Positions 9,083 through 17,118 of a DNA stretch of 64,000 bases are shown here, in pieces. Made by a program: the position numbers and the translations under genes. Each line of letters begins with the position of its first letter. Position 1 is the first letter of the stretch. The DNA is from Nocardioides albertanoniae (lineage in GTDB: Bacteria; Actinomycetota; Actinomycetes; Propionibacteriales; Nocardioidaceae): contig NZ_VFOV01000001.1 in NCBI RefSeq assembly GCF_006716315.1, positions 4,418,501 through 4,482,500 on the forward strand. Direction: 5' to 3'. The notes beneath the pieces are model-generated. The model was not told the DNA's origin. It worked only from the letters and a program-made list of their open reading frames with translations, and made no database searches.

Positions 9083-9177
9083 CGCCGAGTCGGCTCGTTC
9101 TGACCGAAAACCCCGTCGAGTCGGCTCGTTATGACGAGCCGACTCGACGCGAAATCTTGTCAGGATGCGCCGACTCG
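9083..9177. repeat. GAGTCGGC-family intergenic repeat cluster, copy 1
   Basis: Four near-copies of a GAGTCGGC(T/G)C unit lie between the convergent tamR and ABC-F genes, two direct and two inverted. The central pair makes a perfect 16-bp hairpin (9114-9129 with 9134-9149, loop TATG), which may act as a terminator for both genes. The same unit recurs at 15354-15469. Confidence 0.75.
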
Positions 9178-9203
9178 GCACACATGGCGTACGCAGCCGC
9201 GGG

Positions 9204-11018
9204 CTACTCCAGCACCTCGGCGGCCTCGAGCCACTCCATCTCGAGGTCGTCCTTCTCGGCGGAGAGCTTGTCGAGCTCGGCGCTCAGGTCGGCGAGCTTG
9301 GTGTAGTCGTTGACCGCCTCGGCCATCGCGAGCTCGAGCTTCTGCTGCTGCTCGGAGATACGTTCGAGCTGCTTGTCGATGCGAGCGACGACCTTCTTCG
9401 CGGCACGCTCCTCGGCGGAGCCGGGCTTGGCCTTCGCGGTGCTCGACGGTGACGTCTCGGCCTGCACAGATGACGTCTCGGCCTGCAGGCCTGACGTCTC
9501 GGCGGTGGCTCCCCCGCTCGGCGCGGGGATGGGGAGGCGGCGCTCGAGATACTCGTCGACGCCTCTGGGAAGCATGGAGATCTGGCCGTCGCCGAGCAGG
9601 GCCCAGACGGAGTCGGTGACGCGCTCGAGGAAGTAACGGTCGTGGGAGACGACGATCAGGGTGCCGGGCCAGGCGTCGAGGAAGTCCTCGAGCACGTTGA
9701 GCGTATCGATGTCGAGGTCGTTGGTGGGCTCGTCGAGGAGCAGCACGTTGGGCTCGGTCAGCAGCAGCCGCAGGAGCTGGAAGCGACGGCGCTCGCCACC
9801 GGAGAGGTCTCCGATACGGGTGACCAGCTTGTCACCGGTGAACCCGAAGCGCTCGAGCATCGAGGTCGCCGAGAGCTCCTGACCGTCGGTCGTCTTGGTG
9901 ACCCGCTTGATCGACTCCACCGTCGGCAGCACCCGCGCCTCGGGGTCGAGGTCGTCGAGCTGCTGGGTCAGGTGCTGAAGAGCGATGGTGCGGCCGTGGC
10001 GTACCTTCCCGACCGCCGGCGGGAGGGAGCCGTCGAGCAGCGACAGCACCGAGGTCTTGCCGGCGCCGTTGACGCCGACGATGCCGATCCGGTCGCCGGG
10101 GCCGATGCGCCAGGTGGCGTGCGACAGGAGCTGCCGCTCGCCGCGGAAGAGGTCGACGTCCTCGACGTCGATGACGTCCTTGCCGAGCCGCTGGGTGGCG
10201 AACTTCTGCAGCTCGAAGCGGTCACGGGGCGGAGGTACGTCCTCGATGAGCTGGTTGGCGGCGTCGATGCGGAACTTCGGCTTCGACGTACGCGCCGGGG
10301 CGCCGCGACGCAGCCAGGCCAGCTCCTTGCGGACGAGGTTCTGACGGCGCACCTCGGTGGCGGCCGCCTGGCGAGACCGCTCCGCCTTGGCGAGCACGAA
10401 CGCGGCATAGCCGCCCTCATAGGCGTCGACGGCCCCGTCGTGCACCTCCCAGGTGAACTGGCAGACCGCATCGAGGAACCAGCGGTCGTGAGTGACCACG
10501 ACGAGCGCGGAGGTGCGCTTGGCCAGGTGCGAGGCGAGCCAGGCGACGGCCTCGACATCGAGGTGGTTGGTGGGCTCGTCGAGCACGATCAGGTCATGGT
10601 CGCCGAGCAGCAGCTCCGCCAGCGCGCAGCGACGGCGCTCGCCGCCGGAGAGCCCCACCACCGCCCGGTCGAGGTCGATCCCGGCCAAGAGCTGCTCCAC
10701 GATCTCGCGCAGAGCGGGTACGCCGGCCCATTCGTGGTCCGAGCGCCCACCGAGCACGGCCTCGCGCACGCTGTGGGAGTCGACGAGCTGGTCACCCTGG
10801 TGCAGGAAGCCGACCAGCAGCCCGCGCTGGCGCGAGACCCGGCCGGAGTCGGGCTCCTCCAGGCCGGTCATCACCTGCAGCAGCGTCGTCTTCCCGTCGC
10901 CGTTGCGGCCGACGATGCCGATCCGCTCACCGGCGTTGATGCCGAGGGAGACGTCGTCGAGAAGGGGCCGGATGCCGTACGCCTTGGAGACGTGCTCGAG
11001 GTTGAGGAGGTTCGCCAT
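9204..11018 (-). CDS. ABC-F family ATPase (Uup-like)
   Basis: This 604-residue soluble protein has two ABC domains: Walker A GRNGDGKTT and GVNGAGKTS, signatures LSGGERRR twice, and Walker B motifs IVLDEPTNHLD and LLLDEPTNDLD. A coiled-coil domain at the C-terminus (about the last 70 residues, KLELAMAEAVNDY) is typical of Uup. ABC-F proteins act on the ribosome and have no membrane domain. ATG 11018 follows GGGAGG by a few bases. Between the second ATPase and the coiled coil the chain contains three copies of a seven-residue AETS unit whose DNA belongs to the 21-bp intergenic repeat family. Confidence 0.92.
   Translation of the reverse strand: MANLLNLEHVSKAYGIRPLLDDVSLGINAGERIGIVGRNGDGKTTLLQVMTGLEEPDSGRVSRQRGLLVGFLHQGDQLVDSHSVREAVLGGRSDHEWAGVPALREIVEQLLAGIDLDRAVVGLSGGERRRCALAELLLGDHDLIVLDEPTNHLDVEAVAWLASHLAKRTSALVVVTHDRWFLDAVCQFTWEVHDGAVDAYEGGYAAFVLAKAERSRQAAATEVRRQNLVRKELAWLRRGAPARTSKPKFRIDAANQLIEDVPPPRDRFELQKFATQRLGKDVIDVEDVDLFRGERQLLSHATWRIGPGDRIGIVGVNGAGKTSVLSLLDGSLPPAVGKVRHGRTIALQHLTQQLDDLDPEARVLPTVESIKRVTKTTDGQELSATSMLERFGFTGDKLVTRIGDLSGGERRRFQLLRLLLTEPNVLLLDEPTNDLDIDTLNVLEDFLDAWPGTLIVVSHDRYFLERVTDSVWALLGDGQISMLPRGVDEYLERRLPIPAPSGGATAETSGLQAETSSVQAETSPSSTAKAKPGSAEERAAKKVVARIDKQLERISEQQQKLELAMAEAVNDYTKLADLSAELDKLSAEKDDLEMEWLEAAEVLE
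9450..9503. repeat. 21-bp repeats inside the ABC-F coding sequence
   Basis: Two full 21-bp units (9450-9470, 9471-9491) and a 12-base partial unit read TGACGTCTCGGC followed by CTGCA. In the coding direction they encode repeated QAETS peptides in the inter-domain linker. The unit is the same as in the intergenic arrays at 13441 and 24633. Confidence 0.75.
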
Positions 11019-11145
11019 ATCGCCTCCCATTGTCCCCGAGAGTGGTGAGGCGGCCATCATCGCGGGCCCCGGACCAGATCCGATCACGCCCGCCCAGCGG
11101 CACGCCGTGGCCCACACCCAGGACCGAATCCCTACACTCGGTGCA

Positions 11146-12402
11146 ATGTCGGACAAGGTGCCTCGGGGTCGCGGTCATGGCTCGAGGCAGGTCATCCTCG
11201 ACGCCGCGCTCGGCCTCGCCGCAGCCAGGGGCTATGTCGGCACCACGATGGCGCTGGTGCGCCGCGCGACCCAGCTGCCGCCGTCGTCCCTCTACTGGCA
11301 CTTCTCCAACAAGGACGAGCTGCTCGCCGAGGCCCTCGAGCACGGCCATGCACGATGGCGCCGGGGCGGGCGACGTTGGGCGCCGGCCACCGACGGCGAG
11401 GATCTGCGCGAGGCGCTGCTCGCCAACATCCGCCGCACCACCTCGGGCACCGGCGACGCCAAGGCCGACTGGTGGCGGATGGGGCTGATCCTCGCCATCG
11501 AGTCCGGGCCGACGGTCGGCGACGGCCCACGGGAGCGCTTCCTCCGGATCCGCGCGCAGGTGCGGGCCGAGTTCGAGCAGTGGTGGTCACAGGCGACCGA
11601 CCTTCCGTCCGCACACGTCAAGACCATCGCGCAACTGACCCTCGCCGCACACGACGGCCTCTTCGTCCACCTCCAGACCGACGAGAACGCCGACCTCGAC
11701 CCGCTCCTGCGACGTCTCGCCGACGGTCTCGTCGAGATCGCCGACCACCTCCGGGATGCGCCCGAGGTCTCGCCGGCCGTGGCGGCACGGCCGCCGATGA
11801 CGTACGAGATCGGGAGCAGCAGCCGCGAGAGACTGATCGCGGCAGCGCTCGAGGTGGCCGCGGAGAGCGGCTACGAGGGCGCCTCGATCAGCCGGATCTG
11901 TGCCACGGCGGGCATGCGGGCATCCTCGGTCTACTGGCACTTCGAGAACAAGGACGACCTGTTCTCGGCGGCCGTCGACGACTCCTACCGGGCCTGGCAC
12001 CGCGCACAGTCCTCGTGGCTGCCGCTGGGCGCGGATGTCGACCGGGCCACCGACCTCCCCGTCATGCTGACCCCGCTCGTGGCGAGCCTGCGCGACCTGC
12101 CCCCGTTCCTGCGCATCGGGTTGATGCTCGTGCTCCCCAAGCGGGCCGAGCCGCTGCCCGGCCGCGACAGGTTCGTGGCCGTCCGCCACCAGACCCGCGA
12201 CGACCTGGCCCGCTGGATCCGCGGCGCTCTCGAGGTCGACCCGCCCGACGCCGAGGAGATGGCCACTCTCCTGGTCTCGATCGGCGACGGACTCCTCTTC
12301 GCCGAGGCGCTCGACGGCACCGACATGCCACCAGAGACGACATCAGACCTGCTGGCTCACCTGATCATGGCCCGGTCGTTTCATGCACAGAGCAGTCACT
12401 GA
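11146..12402 (+). CDS. Tandem-fused double TetR-family regulator
   Basis: The 418-residue product contains two complete TetR modules in one chain. Module 1 has its HTH at about residues 15-60, ending SSLYWHFSNKDELLAEALEHG; module 2 starts near residue 225 and ends SSVYWHFENKDDLFSAAVDD. Each is followed by an alpha-helical ligand domain of about 150 residues. The chain therefore resembles an intramolecular dimer. The ATG at 11146 starts 10 residues before the first HTH and leaves a 127-bp gap to the divergent ABC-F gene, which may be its target. The ligand is unknown. Confidence 0.85.
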   Translation: MSDKVPRGRGHGSRQVILDAALGLAAARGYVGTTMALVRRATQLPPSSLYWHFSNKDELLAEALEHGHARWRRGGRRWAPATDGEDLREALLANIRRTTSGTGDAKADWWRMGLILAIESGPTVGDGPRERFLRIRAQVRAEFEQWWSQATDLPSAHVKTIAQLTLAAHDGLFVHLQTDENADLDPLLRRLADGLVEIADHLRDAPEVSPAVAARPPMTYEIGSSSRERLIAAALEVAAESGYEGASISRICATAGMRASSVYWHFENKDDLFSAAVDDSYRAWHRAQSSWLPLGADVDRATDLPVMLTPLVASLRDLPPFLRIGLMLVLPKRAEPLPGRDRFVAVRHQTRDDLARWIRGALEVDPPDAEEMATLLVSIGDGLLFAEALDGTDMPPETTSDLLAHLIMARSFHAQSSH

Positions 12403-12543
12403 CCAACTACCGTAGACCCACAGAGGATCTACGACGCTAACGGTCGGAAACGCATACAACTGCATGCCGTGTCATCTATCTTCGCAGGTCAGGAATGAGA
12501 TTTATCCGACATTTCCGGCTCAACCTCCGGAACGATCGTTACA

Positions 12544-12557
12544 GTGACTGGTGTCAC
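12544..12557. promoter_or_regulatory. Palindrome upstream of the IclR gene
   Basis: GTGAC-TGGT-GTCAC lies 63 bp before the IclR-gene ATG in a 217-bp gap. It may be an autoregulatory operator. The evidence is only symmetry and position. Confidence 0.35.
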
Positions 12558-12619
12558 AGAGAGTTGGAGCCACCAGATCCCCCTTTCATGGTGTCTCCGC
12601 CTCAGTAAAGGAGCCCCCC

Positions 12620-13432
12620 ATGAGCGTCACTGCTATCCCCTCCCTGGCTAGTCAGCACGACCATGAAGGCGCCGAGAGAACGACCCCCTCGGCGACCCCG
12701 TCTGCGACGAAGGCCCTCCAGATCCTGGAGGCATTTCTCGGCGCTGGTCCCAAGCTGGGCGTGAGCGAGATCGCGCGCACCGCCGGCCTACCCAAGTCCA
12801 CCGCGTTCCGGCTCCTGCGGCAGCTCGAGCAGAGCGGCTACGTCGAGCGCACCGGTCGCCACTACGTGCTCGGGCGCAGGCTCTTCGAGCTCGGCAACGC
12901 CGTGCAGATCTGCCGGCCTCAGGGCATCCGCGAGACCGCGATGCCGCATCTGGCCGAGCTCTTCGTGGCGACCGGCAAGTCCGTCCAGCTCGCCATCCTC
13001 GAGGGCACCGACGTCGTCATCCTCGAGAAGATCGCCGGACGTGGCGGCATCCAGACCGAGACGTACGTCGGCGGGCGCGCACCTGCCGCGTGCTCCGCGC
13101 TCGGCAAGGCCATCCTCGCCTTCAGCGACCGCACGCACATCGCAGCAGTGCTCGAGTCAGGGCTGGTGCGGCGTACCAGGCACTCGCACGGCGACCCGGC
13201 GAAGTTCCTCGCCGAGCTCCGACGCACCAACAGCGAGCGCATCGCGTTCGACCGCGAAGAGGCTCAGCTCGGCATCGTCAGCGCCGCTGTGCCGATCATG
13301 GTCGACGGACGCGCCATCGCCGCCGTCTCCATCTCCGGCAACCCCTCCGGCTTCAACGCCGCCAGCATCACCCGCCACCTGCGACGTGCCGCCGCAGCCA
13401 TCTCCGACGAGGTCATCTCCAGCGCAGCCTGA
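12620..13432 (+). CDS. IclR-family transcriptional regulator
   Basis: This 270-residue regulator has a disordered N-terminus (residues 1-35), then a winged HTH (ALQILEAFL through LPKSTAFRLLRQLEQSGYVER) and a C-terminal GAF-like effector domain with the GRAPAACSALGKAIL segment typical of IclR. The ATG at 12620 has AAAGGAG 7 bases upstream. IclR proteins usually control catabolic operons beside them; here the neighbours are another regulator and ispE, so the target is not evident and may be elsewhere. Confidence 0.88.
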   Translation: MSVTAIPSLASQHDHEGAERTTPSATPSATKALQILEAFLGAGPKLGVSEIARTAGLPKSTAFRLLRQLEQSGYVERTGRHYVLGRRLFELGNAVQICRPQGIRETAMPHLAELFVATGKSVQLAILEGTDVVILEKIAGRGGIQTETYVGGRAPAACSALGKAILAFSDRTHIAAVLESGLVRRTRHSHGDPAKFLAELRRTNSERIAFDREEAQLGIVSAAVPIMVDGRAIAAVSISGNPSGFNAASITRHLRRAAAAISDEVISSAA

Positions 13433-13440
13433 CCCACCCC

Positions 13441-13511
13441 GCCGAGACGTCGCTCCTGCAGGTCGAGTTGGCACGGAGTTGCCAACTCGACCTGCAGACC
13501 TGACTTCTCGA
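13441..13511. repeat. 21-bp repeat family copy forming an 18-bp hairpin
   Basis: One unit (13441-13461) begins GCCGAGACGTC and ends CTGCAG. A perfect 18-bp stem (13456-13473 with 13480-13497, loop CGGAGT) follows, built from the CTGCAGGTCGAG end of the unit. It lies between the convergent IclR and ispE genes and could act as a terminator. Confidence 0.8.
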
Positions 13512-13523
13512 CAGGATCCGGAG

Positions 13524-14426
13524 TCAGTAGGTGATGACGTGGGCGCCGGCGACGGGGCCGGGGGCGGTCCAGACGCGGGGGTGGTCCAGGGCTTGCATCG
13601 CGCCGGCGACCTCGCGGGCGTGGGTGGCGTCGCGGCAGAGCAGCAGCACGGTCGGGCCGGAGCCGGAGAGCTGCACGGCGAGGGCGCCGGCCTCTTCGGC
13701 GTCGGCGAAGGTCTGGGCCAGGTCAGGACGCAGCGCGAGTGCCGGCGCCTGAAGATCGTTGGCGAGAGCCTCGGCGAGAAGCTCCACGTCGCCCTTCTCC
13801 AGGGCGGCGAGCAAGGGTTCGGGCACCTCGGGGTCGCCTGATCCGCCGCGGGTGAGCTCGTCGAAGGCGCGATAGACCGACGGGGTCGACAGGCCCTGCT
13901 CGTTGCCGACAGCGACCCACCACCACGCGCCGTTGTCGGCGACCGGCGCGACGATCTCGCCGCGGCCGCGGCCGATGGCGGTGGCGCCGACGAGCGCGAA
14001 AGGTACGTCGGAGCCCAGCTCGGCCGCGAGGCTCAGCAGGTCGTCGTCGGAGGTCTGCAGCGACCACAGCCGGTCGAGCGCGACGAGCGTGGCGGCCGCA
14101 TCGGCTGATCCGCCGGCCAGGCCGCCGGCGACCGGGATGCCCTTGTGGATCGCGATCCGTGCCGCGTTGCCGATGCCGTGGTGCTCGGTGAGCGCCCGCC
14201 CGGCCCGCACCACGATGTTGTCGTCACCGGTCGGCACCTCGTGCACCGCGATGCGGTCCTCCGCGGTGACCACGACCTCCCACCGATCGGCGTCGCTCAC
14301 GCTGACGTCGTCGTAGAGGCCGATCGCGTGGTAGACGGTCGCGAGCGGATGGAAGCCGTCGTCGCGCACAGCCCCCACCCCGAGGTGCAGGTTGAACTTC
14401 GCGGCCGCACGGACGGTGACACTCAT
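13524..14426 (-). CDS. ispE: 4-Diphosphocytidyl-2-C-methyl-D-erythritol kinase
   Basis: This GHMP kinase catalyses the ATP-dependent step of the MEP isoprenoid pathway. The 300-residue product has the substrate-site N-terminus [12 protein letters not shown] and the GHMP phosphate loop [15 protein letters not shown]. The third motif [11 protein letters not shown] is near the C-terminus. The ATG overlaps the rsmA stop by four bases (ATGA). The order rpfB-rsmA-ispE is conserved in actinobacteria. Confidence 0.95.
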   Translation of the reverse strand: MSVTVRAAAKFNLHLGVGAVRDDGFHPLATVYHAIGLYDDVSVSDADRWEVVVTAEDRIAVHEVPTGDDNIVVRAGRALTEHHGIGNAARIAIHKGIPVAGGLAGGSADAAATLVALDRLWSLQTSDDDLLSLAAELGSDVPFALVGATAIGRGRGEIVAPVADNGAWWWVAVGNEQGLSTPSVYRAFDELTRGGSGDPEVPEPLLAALEKGDVELLAEALANDLQAPALALRPDLAQTFADAEEAGALAVQLSGSGPTVLLLCRDATHAREVAGAMQALDHPRVWTAPGPVAGAHVITY

Positions 14427-15331
14427 CGGGGCTCCTCGACGACATCACCGGACCGCAGCGAGTCGGCGATGCGTACGAAATCGTGGATGGTCAGCGACTC
14501 TCCGCGGGCGAGCGGGTCGACACCGGCCGCGACGAGCGCGGACTCGGCGGCCGCGGCGGAGCCGGCCAGAGGCTTGAGTACGCCGCGCAGCGCCTTGCGG
14601 CGTTGCGCGAAGGCTGCGTCCACCACTGCGAACACCTCCTCGCGGGTCACGGATCCGCCTGAGCTCGACCCGACAGCACCGGCCGGAGGCTCACGGTGGG
14701 TCCAGGCGACGAGCCCGGAGTCGACGTTGGGTGCCGGCCAGAAGACGTTGCGGCCGATCGCGCCGGCGCGGCGTACGTCGGCATACCAGGCGGCCTTGAC
14801 CGAGGGGACTCCGTAGACCTTCGAGCCCGGCTTGGCGGCCAGTCGGTCGGCGACCTCGGACTGCACCATCACCAGGCCGCGCTCCAACGACGGCAGCAGC
14901 GACATCAGGTGCAGCAGCACCGGCACCGAGACGTTGTAGGGGAGGTTGGCGACCAGCGCGGTGGGCGGCGGTCCGGGCACCGACTCCACCCTCAGAGCGT
15001 CGGCGTGCACCAGGCTGAACGCGCCGGCCTGGGCGGGGGCGTAGTCGTCGATGGTTCGCGGCAGCCGCTCGGCGAGGTCGGCGTCGATCTCGATGGCGGT
15101 GACCTTCGCGCCCGTCTCGAGGATGGCGAGGGTCAGCGAACCCAGCCCGGGGCCGACTTCCACCACGACGTCATCGGCGCCGACGCCGGACTCGCGAACG
15201 ATCCGGCGCACGGTGTTGGCGTCGATGACGAAGTTCTGCCCACGCTGCTTGGTCGGGCGAAGGTCGAGCTCAGCCGCCAGCGACCTGACTTCCGCCGGAC
15301 CCAACAGGCGCGGCGGAGTGCGGTCGGTCAT
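14423..15331 (-). CDS. rsmA: 16S rRNA dimethyladenosine transferase
   Basis: This enzyme (KsgA) dimethylates A1518 and A1519 of 16S rRNA. The 302-residue product has [20 protein letters not shown], the SAM motif [12 protein letters not shown] and the catalytic NLPYNV. The ATG at 15331 gives the normal family length; longer upstream reading runs into the GAGTCGGC repeats and is not conserved. It is coupled to ispE by overlap. Confidence 0.95.
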   Translation of the reverse strand: MTDRTPPRLLGPAEVRSLAAELDLRPTKQRGQNFVIDANTVRRIVRESGVGADDVVVEVGPGLGSLTLAILETGAKVTAIEIDADLAERLPRTIDDYAPAQAGAFSLVHADALRVESVPGPPPTALVANLPYNVSVPVLLHLMSLLPSLERGLVMVQSEVADRLAAKPGSKVYGVPSVKAAWYADVRRAGAIGRNVFWPAPNVDSGLVAWTHREPPAGAVGSSSGGSVTREEVFAVVDAAFAQRRKALRGVLKPLAGSAAAAESALVAAGVDPLARGESLTIHDFVRIADSLRSGDVVEEPR

Positions 15332-15353
15332 GACCACAGCGTAGGCCCCACCA

Positions 15354-15469
15354 CGCCGAGTCGGCGCATCTGTCCCGCCCCACAACGCCGAGTCGACGCG
15401 TCTGTCCCACGTTGTTGGGGCAGACGCGCCGACTCGAGCCCGATCTCTGGGGCAGATGCGCCGACTCGC
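15354..15469. repeat. GAGTCGGC-family intergenic repeat cluster, copy 2
   Basis: Four units of about 30 bp carry the core CGCCGAGTCG(G/A)CGC and a trailing TCTGTCCC: two direct, two inverted. The middle two form a long hairpin (15389-15408 with 15417-15436; 18 of 20 positions paired). The cluster separates rpfB from rsmA and could attenuate read-through within the presumed operon. Confidence 0.75.
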
Positions 15470-15476
15470 GGCTGGA

Positions 15477-16670
15477 TTACTGCGGCAGGCCCATGCTCTG
15501 CGAGCAGGCGGGCCAGGAGCCGTAGCCGCCACCGTTGGCGTCGCGGACCTTCTCGGCGACCGCGATCTGGGCCTCACGGCTGTTCTCGTGCGGGAGACCG
15601 CTGCCGCCGTACGCGTGCCAGGTCTCGGCGTTGAACTGCAGACCACCGTAGTAGCCGTTGCCGGTGTTGATCGACCAGTTGCCGCCGGACTCGCACTGGG
15701 CGAGCTGGTCCCAGACGCTGCTGCCGCCGGCGAAGTTGGGCGCAGGCTCTTCCTCCACCTTGGTGCCGACCTTGACGACGCGCGTCTCGGCCTTCTCGAG
15801 CGACTTCTGCTCGAGCACCTTCCTGGAGACGGCCTCGCCGTTCTTGTAGACGACGCGGTAGGTCACCGCACGGGCCCCGTCGGAGCCCTCCTCGACGACC
15901 TTGGTCTCGCCCTCGGGCAGCGACGGGTCCTCCTGCTCCTTGACCGGAGCCTCGACGGTCTCGCGGGCGACCTTCTGGGTCTTGGAGGAGAAGTCGGTGT
16001 AGACGATCTTCTGACCGCTCTTCAGCGTCTTGTCGGCCGCAGGGCTGACCTTGTCGCGGCGCTCGAGCTTGACGTCGAGCTCCTTGAGCGCATCGCCGAC
16101 GGTGATCGCGGCGACGTCGACCTTCTTGGCCTTCTTGCCGGCCAGCTCGACCTTGACGGTCTTCGGGGTGACGACGTCGAGCGACATCCCGTCGCGGCCG
16201 ATGTAGGCGCCGCGGCTGGTGGAGAGCTTGGCGCGGTCGAAGTCACGGCCGAGCTCGGAGAGCGCACCGCCGACGGTGGTCGCGGTGACCCAGTGCTCCT
16301 GGTCCTTGCCGTCGACCTCGAGGCTCAGCTGCCGTGCGTAGCGCACGCTGATCGCGCTGCCGTCCTCGACCTTGGTGTCGGTCGAGGGAGCGACCGCGTC
16401 GCGGTCGCCGACCTTGATGCCCTCGGCCTCGAGAACATCACCGACGGTGTCGGCGTTGACGCTGACGTCCTTGGCCTTGCCGTCGACCGAGACGATGACG
16501 TCGGTCTGGGACGTCTTCACGCCGTACGCAGCGCCCCCTCCGGCGACCACTGCTGCGGCGAGCCCGCCGACCAGGATGGCCTTGCGCCGGCGGGTGGATG
16601 CGATGTTGCGGATCCGCGAGTTGATGCTGCTGACGGACACGTTGCTCCGATGTTTGCGCTCTCCGGGCAC
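15477..16670 (-). CDS. rpfB: Resuscitation-promoting factor RpfB
   Basis: This 397-residue cell-wall lytic enzyme has an N-terminal cytoplasmic basic segment, a membrane span near residues 31-50, three DUF348 repeats (beginning about [16 protein letters not shown] and VKVELAGK), a G5 domain, and a C-terminal Rpf transglycosylase-like domain starting at [20 protein letters not shown] with the catalytic Glu. Rpf proteins cleave peptidoglycan and promote regrowth of dormant cells. The GTG at 16670 is the longest start; a GTG ten codons later (16640) has a better ribosome site (CGGAG) and may be the true start. Confidence 0.93.
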   Translation of the reverse strand: MPGERKHRSNVSVSSINSRIRNIASTRRRKAILVGGLAAAVVAGGGAAYGVKTSQTDVIVSVDGKAKDVSVNADTVGDVLEAEGIKVGDRDAVAPSTDTKVEDGSAISVRYARQLSLEVDGKDQEHWVTATTVGGALSELGRDFDRAKLSTSRGAYIGRDGMSLDVVTPKTVKVELAGKKAKKVDVAAITVGDALKELDVKLERRDKVSPAADKTLKSGQKIVYTDFSSKTQKVARETVEAPVKEQEDPSLPEGETKVVEEGSDGARAVTYRVVYKNGEAVSRKVLEQKSLEKAETRVVKVGTKVEEEPAPNFAGGSSVWDQLAQCESGGNWSINTGNGYYGGLQFNAETWHAYGGSGLPHENSREAQIAVAEKVRDANGGGYGSWPACSQSMGLPQ

Positions 16671-17118
16671 GGGCGAACGGCGTTACGAGATCGAATGATC
16701 TGCGCGCTGAGGCCCTCCCCAACACCGTCCGGATCTATCCCGATCCCGGCTTTCTCGCCGACCAGAGGAACAAAACCAATCGGTTAAATGCAAGTCTTCT
16801 GTCCATTCCGGAAGCAATCACAAGGATGCAATATCGGCATCGTTCGACTGGTCTAGACAGCTGTCAATACCCGACAAGCCAAACAACATGCGTGCGATTC
16901 ACCACATCAAAACCGCAGGTCAAGCCGGTTGATCCGGGTAAATGTCGTAATCCCGCCACGAAATATCGTGCCGGTTGACCAATAGGCGACAAATCCTTTA
17001 CAGGCGCCTGCATTGCTTGGTGAGGTACTCCGAGGTCATCTGTGTCGTGATGGCCCGTCGTGCCGGTCGGTTCTCGGGTAGGCAGATGTGCGCGATGTCA
17101 CCAGACTCCGGAGGAACG
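16671..17118. other. 448-bp divergent intergenic region between rpfB and the M6 protease gene
   Basis: No coding sequence is supported here. Composition is visibly more A/T-rich than the neighbours, particularly 16770-17000, as expected for promoters. A perfect 10-bp palindrome GACAGCTGTC is at 16856-16865, next to TCTAGA. I looked for a cyclic-di-AMP (ydaO-type) riboswitch on the rpfB side, since these precede rpf genes in some actinobacteria, and saw no convincing match by eye. Confidence 0.5.

Noticed and set aside
16671..16860. Cyclic-di-AMP riboswitch upstream of rpfB
   Set aside because: Read on the minus strand, no match to the conserved core was found by eye; a covariance-model search would settle it.
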